Shown: positions 1 to 6,014 of the stretch, in pieces
How the letters are laid out: every line of letters starts with the position of its first letter
Numbering within the stretch: the first letter of the stretch is position 1
DNA from: an uncultured Solirubrobacterales bacterium
GTDB taxonomy: Bacteria > Actinomycetota > Thermoleophilia > Solirubrobacterales > Solirubrobacteraceae
DNA: 8,147 bases
Assembly: GCA_937973575.1 (NCBI GenBank)
Contig: CALJKH010000069.1
Location: forward strand, 1-8,147
Reading direction: 5' to 3'
Position numbers and translations under genes: made by a program
The notes under the pieces: generated by a model
Told to the model about the DNA's origin: nothing
The model's database searches: none
Seen by the model: only the letters and a program-made list of their open reading frames with translations

Positions 1-1078
1 GGCTGATTGAGTCAGTACCGCCCAACAGCCAGCCGTGATTGTAGACAGCGCGGGTTGGGTCTTCCCTGTAGCCCGGTTGCACATCGCGGAGATATTGGTC
101 AACGGCCTTTGGCAGTTGATCGGCAGAATCAGTCAGCAGGGCTGCTCCCCAGATACCGGAGGCGCTCAGCGGTGCGGCAATAGCTGCATTCATTGGGTCG
201 GCAGAGTTAATGAAGAGGTAGCCGTGCCCTGGGTCGTTGAGCCCCCAGCCTTGGTCGCCGTCCCGGAAGCGTGCAAAGGCTACGGCTGCCTCGGCGGGAG
301 TGTTCGCAGTGATCCGGCTAACCGTGCCAAGGGCTGAGAGCTGCGCCTCAACCTGCTTTGAGACCACGGATTCAGGTGCAAGCAGCATGATCAATGGGTG
401 GCCGTGACGGCGGATGGCTGTCTGAGTAGCCGGTGCAAGTGTGTCCTTGTCACTGAAGAGGATTGGGTCCCCGCTGCGGGCTGCTAATGCGGCTGCTGGC
501 ATCGCCCAAGCTGGGTCACTTGTGCCGACGACAATCACTGAATCAGTCAGGCGTGCACCAGCGTTAGCCCTTGACTGGTCAATTGCGTCTGCGAGCTGGG
601 CCGGGTTGTCGCCGTCAATGCGCGAGGCGTTCCCGGGGTCGTCAGCGCTGCCAATTCGGATCCGCTTGACATTCTGGGCGCCGACAACGCCGGTCGGGTT
701 GAGCTTGTCGATCACCTGTGAGGTTGCGTCAGGAATCCCATCGTTGGCCATCAGAAACGCTGAACGGAATGGTGGTGATGCGAGCGGGGCGGCTGCGATA
801 GCTGATTGCCAATCACCTGGGAGGAGAACCACTGACCCGGGTCGTTGGTCGGCGCCAGGCCAGACTGCCAACGCGATTGCTGCAGCTCTATTGGCGGTAT
901 CGCTGCCGGCAACGCGAGTCGTGTTCTTCGTTGCAACCTCAGGGAACCCAGTCCCGGAACCTCCACTTCCGCCGAGTGGGGTGGCTGAGCCGCCACATGA
1001 AGTGAGAGAAAACGCACACAACAGGGCGGTTATTGAGCCCGCGACAGAGGCTGCTGAATTACGAGAAAAGCCCGTCAT
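1..1078 (-). CDS. Cell-wall-binding repeat 2 (CWB2) lipoprotein, 3' end outside window
   Basis: The frame is open from ATG at 1078 to the left edge, giving 359 codons with no stop. The N-terminus is a lipoprotein signal: Arg6, a hydrophobic stretch at about 12-24, and lipobox L25-T-S-C28 followed by a Gly/Ser linker at 29-44. C28 should be diacylated by Lgt, and an Lgt gene lies 2.3 kb away. The rest resembles CWB2 repeats (Pfam PF04122 type). Repeat 1 covers about 53-145 and opens TTRVAGSDTANRAAAIALAV. Repeat 2 covers about 152-250 with VIVVGTSDPAWAMPAAALAA and DPILFSDKDTLAP. Repeat 3 covers about 252 to the edge with AAIAAPLSASG and GWLLGGTDSIS. In this family the repeats attach secreted proteins to the cell wall. 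No catalytic domain is visible in the part present. The start is chosen because it gives a complete lipoprotein signal; the ribosome site (AGGAT upstream) is weak. It is divergent from the riboswitch-controlled hydrolases. Family call good; exact role unknown. Confidence 0.85.
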   Translation of the reverse strand, partial: MTGFSRNSAASVAGSITALLCAFSLTSCGGSATPLGGSGGSGTGFPEVATKNTTRVAGSDTANRAAAIALAVWPGADQRPGSVVLLPGDWQSAIAAAPLASPPFRSAFLMANDGIPDATSQVIDKLNPTGVVGAQNVKRIRIGSADDPGNASRIDGDNPAQLADAIDQSRANAGARLTDSVIVVGTSDPAWAMPAAALAARSGDPILFSDKDTLAPATQTAIRRHGHPLIMLLAPESVVSKQVEAQLSALGTVSRITANTPAEAAVAFARFRDGDQGWGLNDPGHGYLFINSADPMNAAIAAPLSASGIWGAALLTDSADQLPKAVDQYLRDVQPGYREDPTRAVYNHGWLLGGTDSIS

Positions 1079-1166
1079 GTCGCCCGATCCTAGCCGCGCG
1101 AGGACATTCACGCCTGTTGCGGTTACAGGTGGGCAACCAAATGTCCGTCCGAAGCTGTGGTAACTT

Positions 1167-1301
1167 TTCGTTTGCCTAATCGCTGAGTGAAGAGCTCAGC
1201 GTCCGGGGGAACCAAGACCCCATAGGGGCGAATCCAGCGCAAGAGCCGCTGGAGGTGCAGATTCAGCACTAGCCCGACAGCTAACTCCGGCGGCAAACGA
1301 A
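1167..1301 (+). promoter_or_regulatory. Cyclic di-AMP riboswitch (ydaO/yuaA class) leading the NlpC/P60 gene
   Basis: The conserved blocks of this class are present in order: GGGGGAACC at 1205-1213, GGGGCGAATC at 1225-1234 and CCCGACAGCTAACTCCG at 1273-1289. The closing stem P1 pairs 1167-1176 with 1292-1301, ten perfect base pairs. Internal hairpins are CGCTGAG/CTCAGCG (1181-1187 with 1195-1201) and CCAGCG/CGCTGG (1234-1239 with 1247-1252). The class binds c-di-AMP and usually turns expression off. P1 ends four bases before the ATG at 1306, and no terminator fits between aptamer and gene, so control is inferred to act on ribosome access. In actinobacteria this class commonly precedes wall hydrolase genes, which agrees with the gene here. 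Confidence 0.9.
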
Positions 1302-1305
1302 TCAA

Positions 1306-1851
1306 ATGCGTAACTTCCGCAAGACAACGATCGCGACGATCACGGCCATGCTCATCATGGCGCCAACCGCTCTAGCCGACGAGTACGGCGGAGCGACCCC
1401 TGGTGAGACCACGCCAATCGGCAGTACGCCGACAACACCCATCGTCCCTGGCACTAAGGCCGTCATCAAGGCTGGCATCGCATACGCACCCGTAGCTGCG
1501 CCGGATGCAGTCAAGAAGGTCATCTGGTCGGGTAACAAGATTCGCAACCTTCCTTATGTCTGGGGTGGAGGTCATGGCTCATGGCTCGCCTCCGGTTACG
1601 ACTGCTCAGGCTCAGTCTCTTACGCCCTTCACGGTGCAGGGCTGCTCAACTCTCCGCTGGTCTCTGGTGACCTCGCAAGTTGGGGTGGCGCAGGTCGAGG
1701 GGCTTGGATCACGATTTACGCAAACGGTGGCCACGTCTTTATGACAGTGGCCGGCCTTCGCTTCGACACTTCTGGTGCCCGCCCGAACCGTTGGCAGACT
1801 GAAATGCGTTCCGCTAGCGGTTACGCAGTTCGCCACCCGCGCGGCCTCTAG
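1306..1851 (+). CDS. Secreted NlpC/P60 peptidoglycan endopeptidase
   Basis: This 181-residue protein has a Sec signal peptide (RNFRK, then a hydrophobic stretch, with likely cleavage after ALA24). A Thr/Pro/Gly-rich linker (about 28-50) leads to a compact NlpC/P60 domain at about 68-180. Visible motifs are LPYVWGGGHG (82-91), the catalytic Cys100 in GYDCSGSVSYALHG, and the catalytic His143 in NGGHVFMTV. D154 in LRFDTSG lies in the region that usually supplies the third polar residue. The family cuts gamma-D-Glu-diaminopimelate or similar bonds in peptidoglycan stems. With no extra binding domain, it is a minimal enzyme of about usual size for a single-domain member. The ATG at 1306 follows immediately after the c-di-AMP riboswitch, and no separate strong ribosome site is visible; GGCGG at 1289-1293 overlaps P1. 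Expression is therefore probably lowered when c-di-AMP is high. The specific bond cut is inferred from the family. Confidence 0.9.
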   Translation: MRNFRKTTIATITAMLIMAPTALADEYGGATPGETTPIGSTPTTPIVPGTKAVIKAGIAYAPVAAPDAVKKVIWSGNKIRNLPYVWGGGHGSWLASGYDCSGSVSYALHGAGLLNSPLVSGDLASWGGAGRGAWITIYANGGHVFMTVAGLRFDTSGARPNRWQTEMRSASGYAVRHPRGL

Positions 1852-1870
1852 GAACTCTCCTCAAGAAGTG

Positions 1871-1911
1871 CACTGATTCGCGCTCCGCGAGGAGTGTCGA
1901 AATCATCAGTG
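1871..1911 (+). terminator. Long hairpin after the NlpC/P60 gene, possible terminator
   Basis: The upper stem CGCTCC/GGAGTG (1881-1886 with 1891-1896) is closed by a GCGA tetraloop. It is extended by TTCG/CGAA (1877-1880 with 1898-1901) and CACTGA/TCAGTG (1871-1876 with 1906-1911), with a one-base and a four-base bulge on the 3' side. It starts 19 bases after the stop codon. No T-run follows, so it is not a classical intrinsic terminator. It may be a U-less actinobacterial terminator or a 3'-end stabiliser. Its position between two units that each have their own riboswitch supports a boundary role. Confidence 0.45.
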
Positions 1912-1946
1912 GATTCGGGCTGAAACGGCTAATTCACGCTTTTTCC

Positions 1947-1982
1947 CTGCAAATGGGCTTGCAGCATGACGGCTTGCAAGCC
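1947..1982. repeat. Cluster of TTGCA-centred inverted repeats upstream of riboswitch 2
   Basis: CTGCAA (1947-1952) and TTGCAG (1959-1964) form an inverted repeat with a six-base gap. The octamer GGCTTGCA occurs at 1956-1963 and again at 1971-1978, where it extends to the perfect 12-base palindrome GGCTTGCAAGCC (1971-1982). The cluster lies in the gene-free stretch 1852-2143, just upstream of the second riboswitch, where the promoter of the M23 unit is expected. It could be an operator for an unidentified regulator, or RNA hairpins if transcribed. Function is not established. Confidence 0.4.
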
Positions 1983-2005
1983 AAATCGTGAGCATGCCCG
2001 TGCTA

Positions 2006-2140
2006 GCCTAATAGCTGCCGAGTCGGGTTCGTTCATGCGAACTCGAGCGGGGGACCCAATCAGTCCCGGGGCGAATCACCGCAGATTTTTAAGCGGTGTA
2101 GCGGGAAACCGCGAGCCCGTCAGCTAACTCCGCAGGCAAA
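2006..2140 (+). promoter_or_regulatory. Cyclic di-AMP riboswitch (ydaO/yuaA class) leading the M23 peptidase gene
   Basis: The conserved blocks are GGGGGACCC at 2049-2057, GGGGCGAATC at 2068-2077 and CCCGTCAGCTAACTCCG at 2116-2132, matching the first riboswitch in order and spacing. Hairpins are GGGTTCG/CGAACTC (2025-2031 with 2038-2044, one wobble), ACCGC/GCGGT (2078-2082 with 2093-2097) and GCGG-GAAA-CCGC (2101-2112, a GNRA tetraloop). The closing stem P1 is short: GCCT 2006-2009 with AGGC 2134-2137. The ATG at 2144 lies six bases beyond P1. The only candidate ribosome site, AGG at 2134-2136, is inside P1, so c-di-AMP binding should hide it. There is no room for an intrinsic terminator. Confidence 0.9.
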
Positions 2141-2143
2141 CCA

Positions 2144-3352
2144 ATGCAGAACAACTCAGCCCCCAACAGAACCCGCTACGCGACCCTTGCGTGCTCAGCC
2201 GTAATCGCCACGTGTGTGGTCGGCTCGCTCGTGCCCATGGCCGGCGCTCAGTCGGTAGGCGGGATGCGCAATCAGATTGATCAAGCTCGGTCCAAGATCG
2301 ACAAGAACAACGGCAAGGCTCAGGTTCTCTCCGGGACGATTGGTGAGTACTCAGCCAAGATCAACAGCATCCAGGGCAGTGTCACCAAGCTTCGTGCCCA
2401 AGAAGCATCTGTGCAGTACCGCCTTGACGGTGCAGTTGCGCGCCTTCGCACCATTCAGAAGCGCCACCGTGTGGCTGAGACGCAGCTGGCAACCCTTAAG
2501 GCCCAGCTCGCCAAGTCAAGCAAGACACTTGCCAGGCGGCTTGTCGACCTTTACGAGTCAGACCGACCTGACCTGATCACAGTTGTGCTTCACGCAGACG
2601 GCTTTGCCCAACTGATCGAGAACCGTGAATTCCTTAAGCGCATTGGCCAGCAGGACCGTGAAGTGATCACAGCAGTGCGCGTCTCCAAGGCTCAAAGCGC
2701 CTCAGTAGCTCGTCAGCTCGCCAGTGTTGAAGCCGAGAGGCAGTCAGTTGCGACCGAGATCCTCAAGGATCGCAATGCGATTGATGCTGTCCGCAGCAAG
2801 GTCGAGTCGAAGCAGCAGGCTTGGAAGGCCGCGCGTGCTCAACGTCAAGCAGCTCTCAACGAGGTTCGGTCGCAGAACAAGCACCTCCAAGACCACATTG
2901 ATGCCCTGCAGTCGGACATCAGCAGCGTCACAGGGCAGCTTCAGGGCGCAGACATGTCGGCTGGCCCAATTCGGCAAGGTTCTGGCCAGTTCATCTGGCC
3001 AGTCAATGGCCCAATCACTTCACCGTTCTGCGAGCGTCGCGCGTGGGAAGCCTGCCACCCGGGCATTGACATCGGCGTTCCGTCAGGAACCCCGATTCGC
3101 GCTGCGGGTTCGGGCGTTGTCCAGATCGCTGGCTGGGAAGGCGGCTACGGCAACTACACCTGCATCGGTCACGGCGGAGGAGTATCAACCTGCTACGGCC
3201 ACCAGTCGCAGATCAATGTGTCGGTCGGCTCGCATGTATCCCAAGGCCAAGTAATCGGCATCTCTGGCTGCACAGGCCTCTGCTTTGGTGCACACCTTCA
3301 CTTTGAGGTGCGCGTCAATGGTTCGGTCACGAACCCGCTCAACTGGCTCTAG
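2144..3352 (+). CDS. Secreted coiled-coil M23/LytM metallopeptidase
   Basis: This 402-residue protein has a signal peptide with a hydrophobic segment at about 14-33 and likely cleavage near AGA35. A long charged helical region (about 38-268) with heptad-like Leu/Ala/Gln spacing is predicted to form an EnvC-like coiled coil. It is interrupted near 133-165 by the segment DLYESDRPDLITVVLHADGF. The C-terminal LytM/M23 domain (about 283-402) keeps the zinc ligands H305 and D309 (HPGIDIG) and H386 (HLHFEV), plus H353 (YGHQS) and H384 as catalytic residues. The enzyme should therefore be active rather than an EnvC-type activator. Members cut peptide cross-bridges of peptidoglycan, often at division or during growth. 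Six cysteines (296, 304, 340, 350, 376, 380) all lie in the catalytic domain and suggest disulfides. The gene is led by its own c-di-AMP riboswitch and followed by lgt after 40 bases, probably in one transcript. Confidence 0.92.
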   Translation: MQNNSAPNRTRYATLACSAVIATCVVGSLVPMAGAQSVGGMRNQIDQARSKIDKNNGKAQVLSGTIGEYSAKINSIQGSVTKLRAQEASVQYRLDGAVARLRTIQKRHRVAETQLATLKAQLAKSSKTLARRLVDLYESDRPDLITVVLHADGFAQLIENREFLKRIGQQDREVITAVRVSKAQSASVARQLASVEAERQSVATEILKDRNAIDAVRSKVESKQQAWKAARAQRQAALNEVRSQNKHLQDHIDALQSDISSVTGQLQGADMSAGPIRQGSGQFIWPVNGPITSPFCERRAWEACHPGIDIGVPSGTPIRAAGSGVVQIAGWEGGYGNYTCIGHGGGVSTCYGHQSQINVSVGSHVSQGQVIGISGCTGLCFGAHLHFEVRVNGSVTNPLNWL

Positions 3353-3364
3353 TCCAGTTACTCA

Positions 3365-3388
3365 GCTCGGGCGACAGGTAGCCTGAGC
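3365..3388 (+). other. Stem-loop just before the lgt start codon
   Basis: GCTCGGGC (3365-3372) pairs with GCCTGAGC (3381-3388) over eight base pairs including one G-T wobble, with an eight-base loop. The stem ends four bases before the ATG at 3393, and the only AGG near the start (3376-3378) lies in the loop. No T-run follows. It may modulate lgt translation or partly separate M23 from lgt expression. It could also be a chance hairpin. Confidence 0.35.
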
Positions 3389-3392
3389 CCTG

Positions 3393-4157
3393 ATGCTGGT
3401 TCAGATCAACATCTTCGGCCTGCAGATTCAGACCTTTGGGCTGTTCTTCGCTCTCAACTTCATTGCTTGGGGGCTACTTGCCCAGCGCCGCTACGGCGAG
3501 ATTGGCTGGCGGCCGGAGTGGGCTTGGGAGACTGTCATCGCTGCACTTCTGGGTGGGCTGATTGGCGCTCGCCTCTACTGGCTGCTTGCAAACCCATCAG
3601 CCTTTTCAAAGGACCCAATCGGAGCGCTTTTCTCCGGCTCAGGGTTGACATGGTTCGGTGGGCTCTTCGGCGGTGTTCTTGCAGTGTTCCTTTGGACGAA
3701 GTGGCGCAAGCTGCCGCTTGTCGAGATGTTCGATGTTGCCGGGCCTTGCCTGGCGCTCGGCTACGCGATCGGCCGTGTCGGCTGCCAAATCTCGGGGGAT
3801 GGCGATTACGGGACAGCGTCGGGATTGCCATGGGCGATGGGCTACCCAGACGGCACAGTCCCAACTCCTGACGGAGTAACTGTCCACCCAACTCCGATCT
3901 ACGAGACAATCGTCATGGGCTATGTGGCGCTTTGGCTTTGGAGCCTGCGGGGCAAGCTCAAGCCCGGCAGCCTCTTCGCCCTATGGCTGGTTGCCTCCAG
4001 CACGGAGCGCTTCCTTGTCGAGTTCCTTCGCCGCAACCCGGACACCGGCGTCGGTCTGACCCAGCCTCAGATTTGGTCGCTGCTGCTGGGCCTCGGTGGC
4101 GCAGTGTGGCTGATCGGGGCAGCCCGAGGTGGCTCAGGCCTCCGTCGCGCTGTTTAG
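3393..4157 (+). CDS. lgt: Prolipoprotein diacylglyceryl transferase, divergent variant
   Basis: This 254-residue polytopic membrane protein has about seven hydrophobic segments. Lgt transfers diacylglycerol from phosphatidylglycerol to the lipobox cysteine of prolipoproteins, the first step of lipoprotein maturation. Family landmarks are the N-terminal FGLFFALNF (15-23), GGLIGARLYWLL (54-65), WFGGLFGG (87-94), the Lgt signature region GRVGCQISGDGDYG (127-140), HPTPIYE (165-171) and STERFLVEFLRR (203-214). R128 and R206 align with the E. coli essential arginines R143 and R239. By eye, F15 sits at E. coli Tyr26, F88 at His103, C131 at Asn146 and D136 at Glu151, so several usually conserved residues are replaced. 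The start is well placed because the family begins about here. It follows M23 by 40 bases and precedes the kelch gene by nine, suggesting an operon. Function is likely, but the substitutions leave some doubt. Confidence 0.88.
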   Translation: MLVQINIFGLQIQTFGLFFALNFIAWGLLAQRRYGEIGWRPEWAWETVIAALLGGLIGARLYWLLANPSAFSKDPIGALFSGSGLTWFGGLFGGVLAVFLWTKWRKLPLVEMFDVAGPCLALGYAIGRVGCQISGDGDYGTASGLPWAMGYPDGTVPTPDGVTVHPTPIYETIVMGYVALWLWSLRGKLKPGSLFALWLVASSTERFLVEFLRRNPDTGVGLTQPQIWSLLLGLGGAVWLIGAARGGSGLRRAV

Positions 4158-4166
4158 AGTGACCAA

Positions 4167-6011
4167 ATGACCAATCGACGCCGTTCCTGTGAGCGCTCAA
4201 TCCTTGTCGCCGTCTTTACTGGCTTGGCTGTACTCCTCACTGCCCCAGCGGCAGGTGCCTTTGGCGATTTTCAACTAGCTGGTTCCCTAAGCGTGGCTCG
4301 GGGATCGCATACGGCGACTCTGTTGCCAAATGGCAGGGTTCTGGTTGCTGCCGGATTCAGCCGAGAGGGAGAGGAGTCTCGATCCGAGCTGTACGCCCCC
4401 CTCACTGCGACTTTCACTGACAGTGGACTTCTTGCTGGTGGAGGCGAGGGGCAGTCCGCGACTCTGTTAGCAAACGGAAAAGTTCTGGTCGTCGGCGGAT
4501 ACACCAAATCCGGGGAGCTGGCCACCGCCGAGCTATATGACCCTGTCAGTGGCCAATTCACCCTGACGGGTTCACTGGCAGTGGGTCGCTACGGGCAAAC
4601 GGCAACCTTGCTGCGCTCAGGGAAGGTGCTCATTGTCGGTGGGTCTGGCTATGGCGGACCGCGATCCGACGCGGAGTTGTATGACCCTCAAAGCGGGACC
4701 TTCAGTACGACTGGGTCCCCGGTAAACGCGCGCTACGAGCAGACGGCAACGCTGCTGCCAAATGGGAAGGTGCTGATCGCTGGAGGTCAAACGGGAAGCG
4801 GTGCCACATCCAGCGCGGAGTTATATGACCCTGCCAACGAAACATTCACTGCGACGGGAGCGATGAGTGAAGCCAGGGTGCGGCACTCGGCAACATTGCT
4901 GCCTAGCGGCAAGGTCCTGATTGCCGGTGGATTCGGTGGTGGCACAACGCTTTCCAGTTCGGAGCTTTATGACCCTGTTGCCGGCACATTCAGCCCATCA
5001 GGCTCAATGGGTCAAAGCCGGCGTGCTCAGACTTCCACCCTGCTGCCAAGTGGGAAGGTGCTGATCGCAGGCGGTACGGACGGCTCGGTCTCGTTGACCA
5101 GCGTGGAGGTGTATGACCCGATCAGTGGCACGTTCAGTTACACCGGCTCCATGGCTGGCGCTCGTCACGATCACACGGCGACCTTGCTGCCCGACGGCAA
5201 AGTTTTGATGATCGGTGGGTTCGACAGCAGCAGCGTGGTGGCAAGCGCCGAGATTTACGACCCAAGTCCCATCAGAGGCGGTTTCCCCGGCTACGAAGGG
5301 GGCAACGGGCTTGATTTTGGAGAGATGGAGGGGGGTAGCTCGACGCGGACTGTGAAGGTCTTTTTCGGGAACATCACTCCTCTCTTCGGCAGCGACGGCG
5401 CTCTCGGCAGGGTCGGGGGTGATCTCGGCGCGCTCGGTCTTGACGTCACAACCGTCTACAGCGATCCGGGTGGGCCCTTCTACGTCAGCGAAAACCGTTG
5501 CGAGGGAGTTTCACTGGCCCCGGGCAGCTCGTGCACGTTCCGAGTTCAGTTTGCTCCGTTCTCCTGGCTGCGAGGTGAGTACACCCGCGAACTCAAGGTC
5601 CACGACAGCACTGGTTGGCACGCTCTGACACTTACTGGAATCGCTCTCGCGCCTCCAAAGTTTGAGCTCTACAAGCCCTTGGTTGACCTGACGGCAGGAC
5701 ACGCCTTCTTCAAGTGGTACATGAGCGATCCAGCCAAAATCACGATCTCGATTACTCAGCCGTTCAAGACGACCGTGACAGTCAAGAAGGGAAGTAGGAA
5801 GGTCAAGAAGACGGTGATTGTCAAAAAGCCAGTTGTGATCAAAACGATCGCAAGTCAGGAGCCCGGGCCGGTAGGGCATGGCGACTCCAAGATTGATTGG
5901 GACACCAAGATTGGCGGCAAGCCTGCGGCTAAGGGCACATGGACTGTGACCATCAAAGCCCAGAGCATTCGCGGCACAGCGACTGTCACCACACCGCTTA
6001 CGCTCACTTAG
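4167..6011 (+). CDS. Exported seven-kelch-repeat protein with anchor-type Ig domain
   Basis: This 614-residue protein has a signal peptide (basic start, hydrophobic 11-27, likely cleavage after AGA31) and no lipobox, so it is probably released or wall-associated. Seven kelch-type repeats start at G39, G87, G135, G183, G231, G279 and G327, each exactly 48 residues. They share a pattern close to GSM..AR..HTATLLP.GKVLI.GG, then SAELYDP..GTF, and should fold as a seven-bladed beta-propeller. Residues about 380-492 (LDFGEMEGGSSTRTV to LTLTGIAL) resemble choice-of-anchor/ASH Ig domains, with C445 and C456 possibly paired. The C-terminal part (about 497-614) looks like another beta-sandwich, ending KGTWTVTIKAQ, with a lysine-rich insert at 534-555. 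The copper ligands of galactose oxidase are not recognisable, so a binding role is more likely than catalysis. It follows lgt by nine bases. The ribosome site is weak (GAGTGA at about 4157-4162). No specific function can be assigned. Confidence 0.88.
   Translation: MTNRRRSCERSILVAVFTGLAVLLTAPAAGAFGDFQLAGSLSVARGSHTATLLPNGRVLVAAGFSREGEESRSELYAPLTATFTDSGLLAGGGEGQSATLLANGKVLVVGGYTKSGELATAELYDPVSGQFTLTGSLAVGRYGQTATLLRSGKVLIVGGSGYGGPRSDAELYDPQSGTFSTTGSPVNARYEQTATLLPNGKVLIAGGQTGSGATSSAELYDPANETFTATGAMSEARVRHSATLLPSGKVLIAGGFGGGTTLSSSELYDPVAGTFSPSGSMGQSRRAQTSTLLPSGKVLIAGGTDGSVSLTSVEVYDPISGTFSYTGSMAGARHDHTATLLPDGKVLMIGGFDSSSVVASAEIYDPSPIRGGFPGYEGGNGLDFGEMEGGSSTRTVKVFFGNITPLFGSDGALGRVGGDLGALGLDVTTVYSDPGGPFYVSENRCEGVSLAPGSSCTFRVQFAPFSWLRGEYTRELKVHDSTGWHALTLTGIALAPPKFELYKPLVDLTAGHAFFKWYMSDPAKITISITQPFKTTVTVKKGSRKVKKTVIVKKPVVIKTIASQEPGPVGHGDSKIDWDTKIGGKPAAKGTWTVTIKAQSIRGTATVTTPLTLT
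4281..5264 (+). repeat. Seven tandem 144-base kelch repeat units
   Basis: Units begin at 4281, 4425, 4569, 4713, 4857, 5001 and 5145, with a constant 144-base period inside the kelch gene; the last unit is shortened. DNA similarity is patchy: strongest around the TTGCTGCC.A.TGGGAAGGTGCTGAT core and the TATGACCCT block, lower in the loops. This fits old internal duplication followed by divergence rather than recent expansion. Confidence 0.85.
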
Positions 6012-6014
6012 GGC

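Noticed and set aside
35..337. Open frame of 100 codons on the plus strand
   Set aside because: Antisense to the same lipoprotein gene, with no recognisable motif or ribosome site.
441..1163. Open frame of 240 codons on the plus strand
   Set aside because: It lies antisense to the CWB2 lipoprotein, whose signal peptide, lipobox and repeat motifs are clear. The plus-strand product shows no recognisable domain.
1123..1305. Small minus-strand open frame across riboswitch 1
   Set aside because: The stretch is explained by the conserved RNA structure on the plus strand; the peptide looks random.
1936..1944. T-run (CACGCTTTTT) as an intrinsic terminator
   Set aside because: No stable hairpin lies directly before it; the hairpin at 1871-1911 ends about 28 bases upstream.
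2724..3254. Plus-strand open frame of 176 codons inside the M23 gene
   Set aside because: An Arg/Ser-rich out-of-frame shadow of the clearly conserved M23 protein.
4281..5264. Kelch repeats as a CRISPR-like array or recent tandem repeat
   Set aside because: The 144-base periodicity is in frame and follows protein repeats; DNA units are diverged and have no spacer structure.
4167..6011. Kelch protein as a galactose oxidase enzyme
   Set aside because: The Cys-Tyr cofactor pair and the copper ligands are not recognisable; only the propeller repeat is shared.
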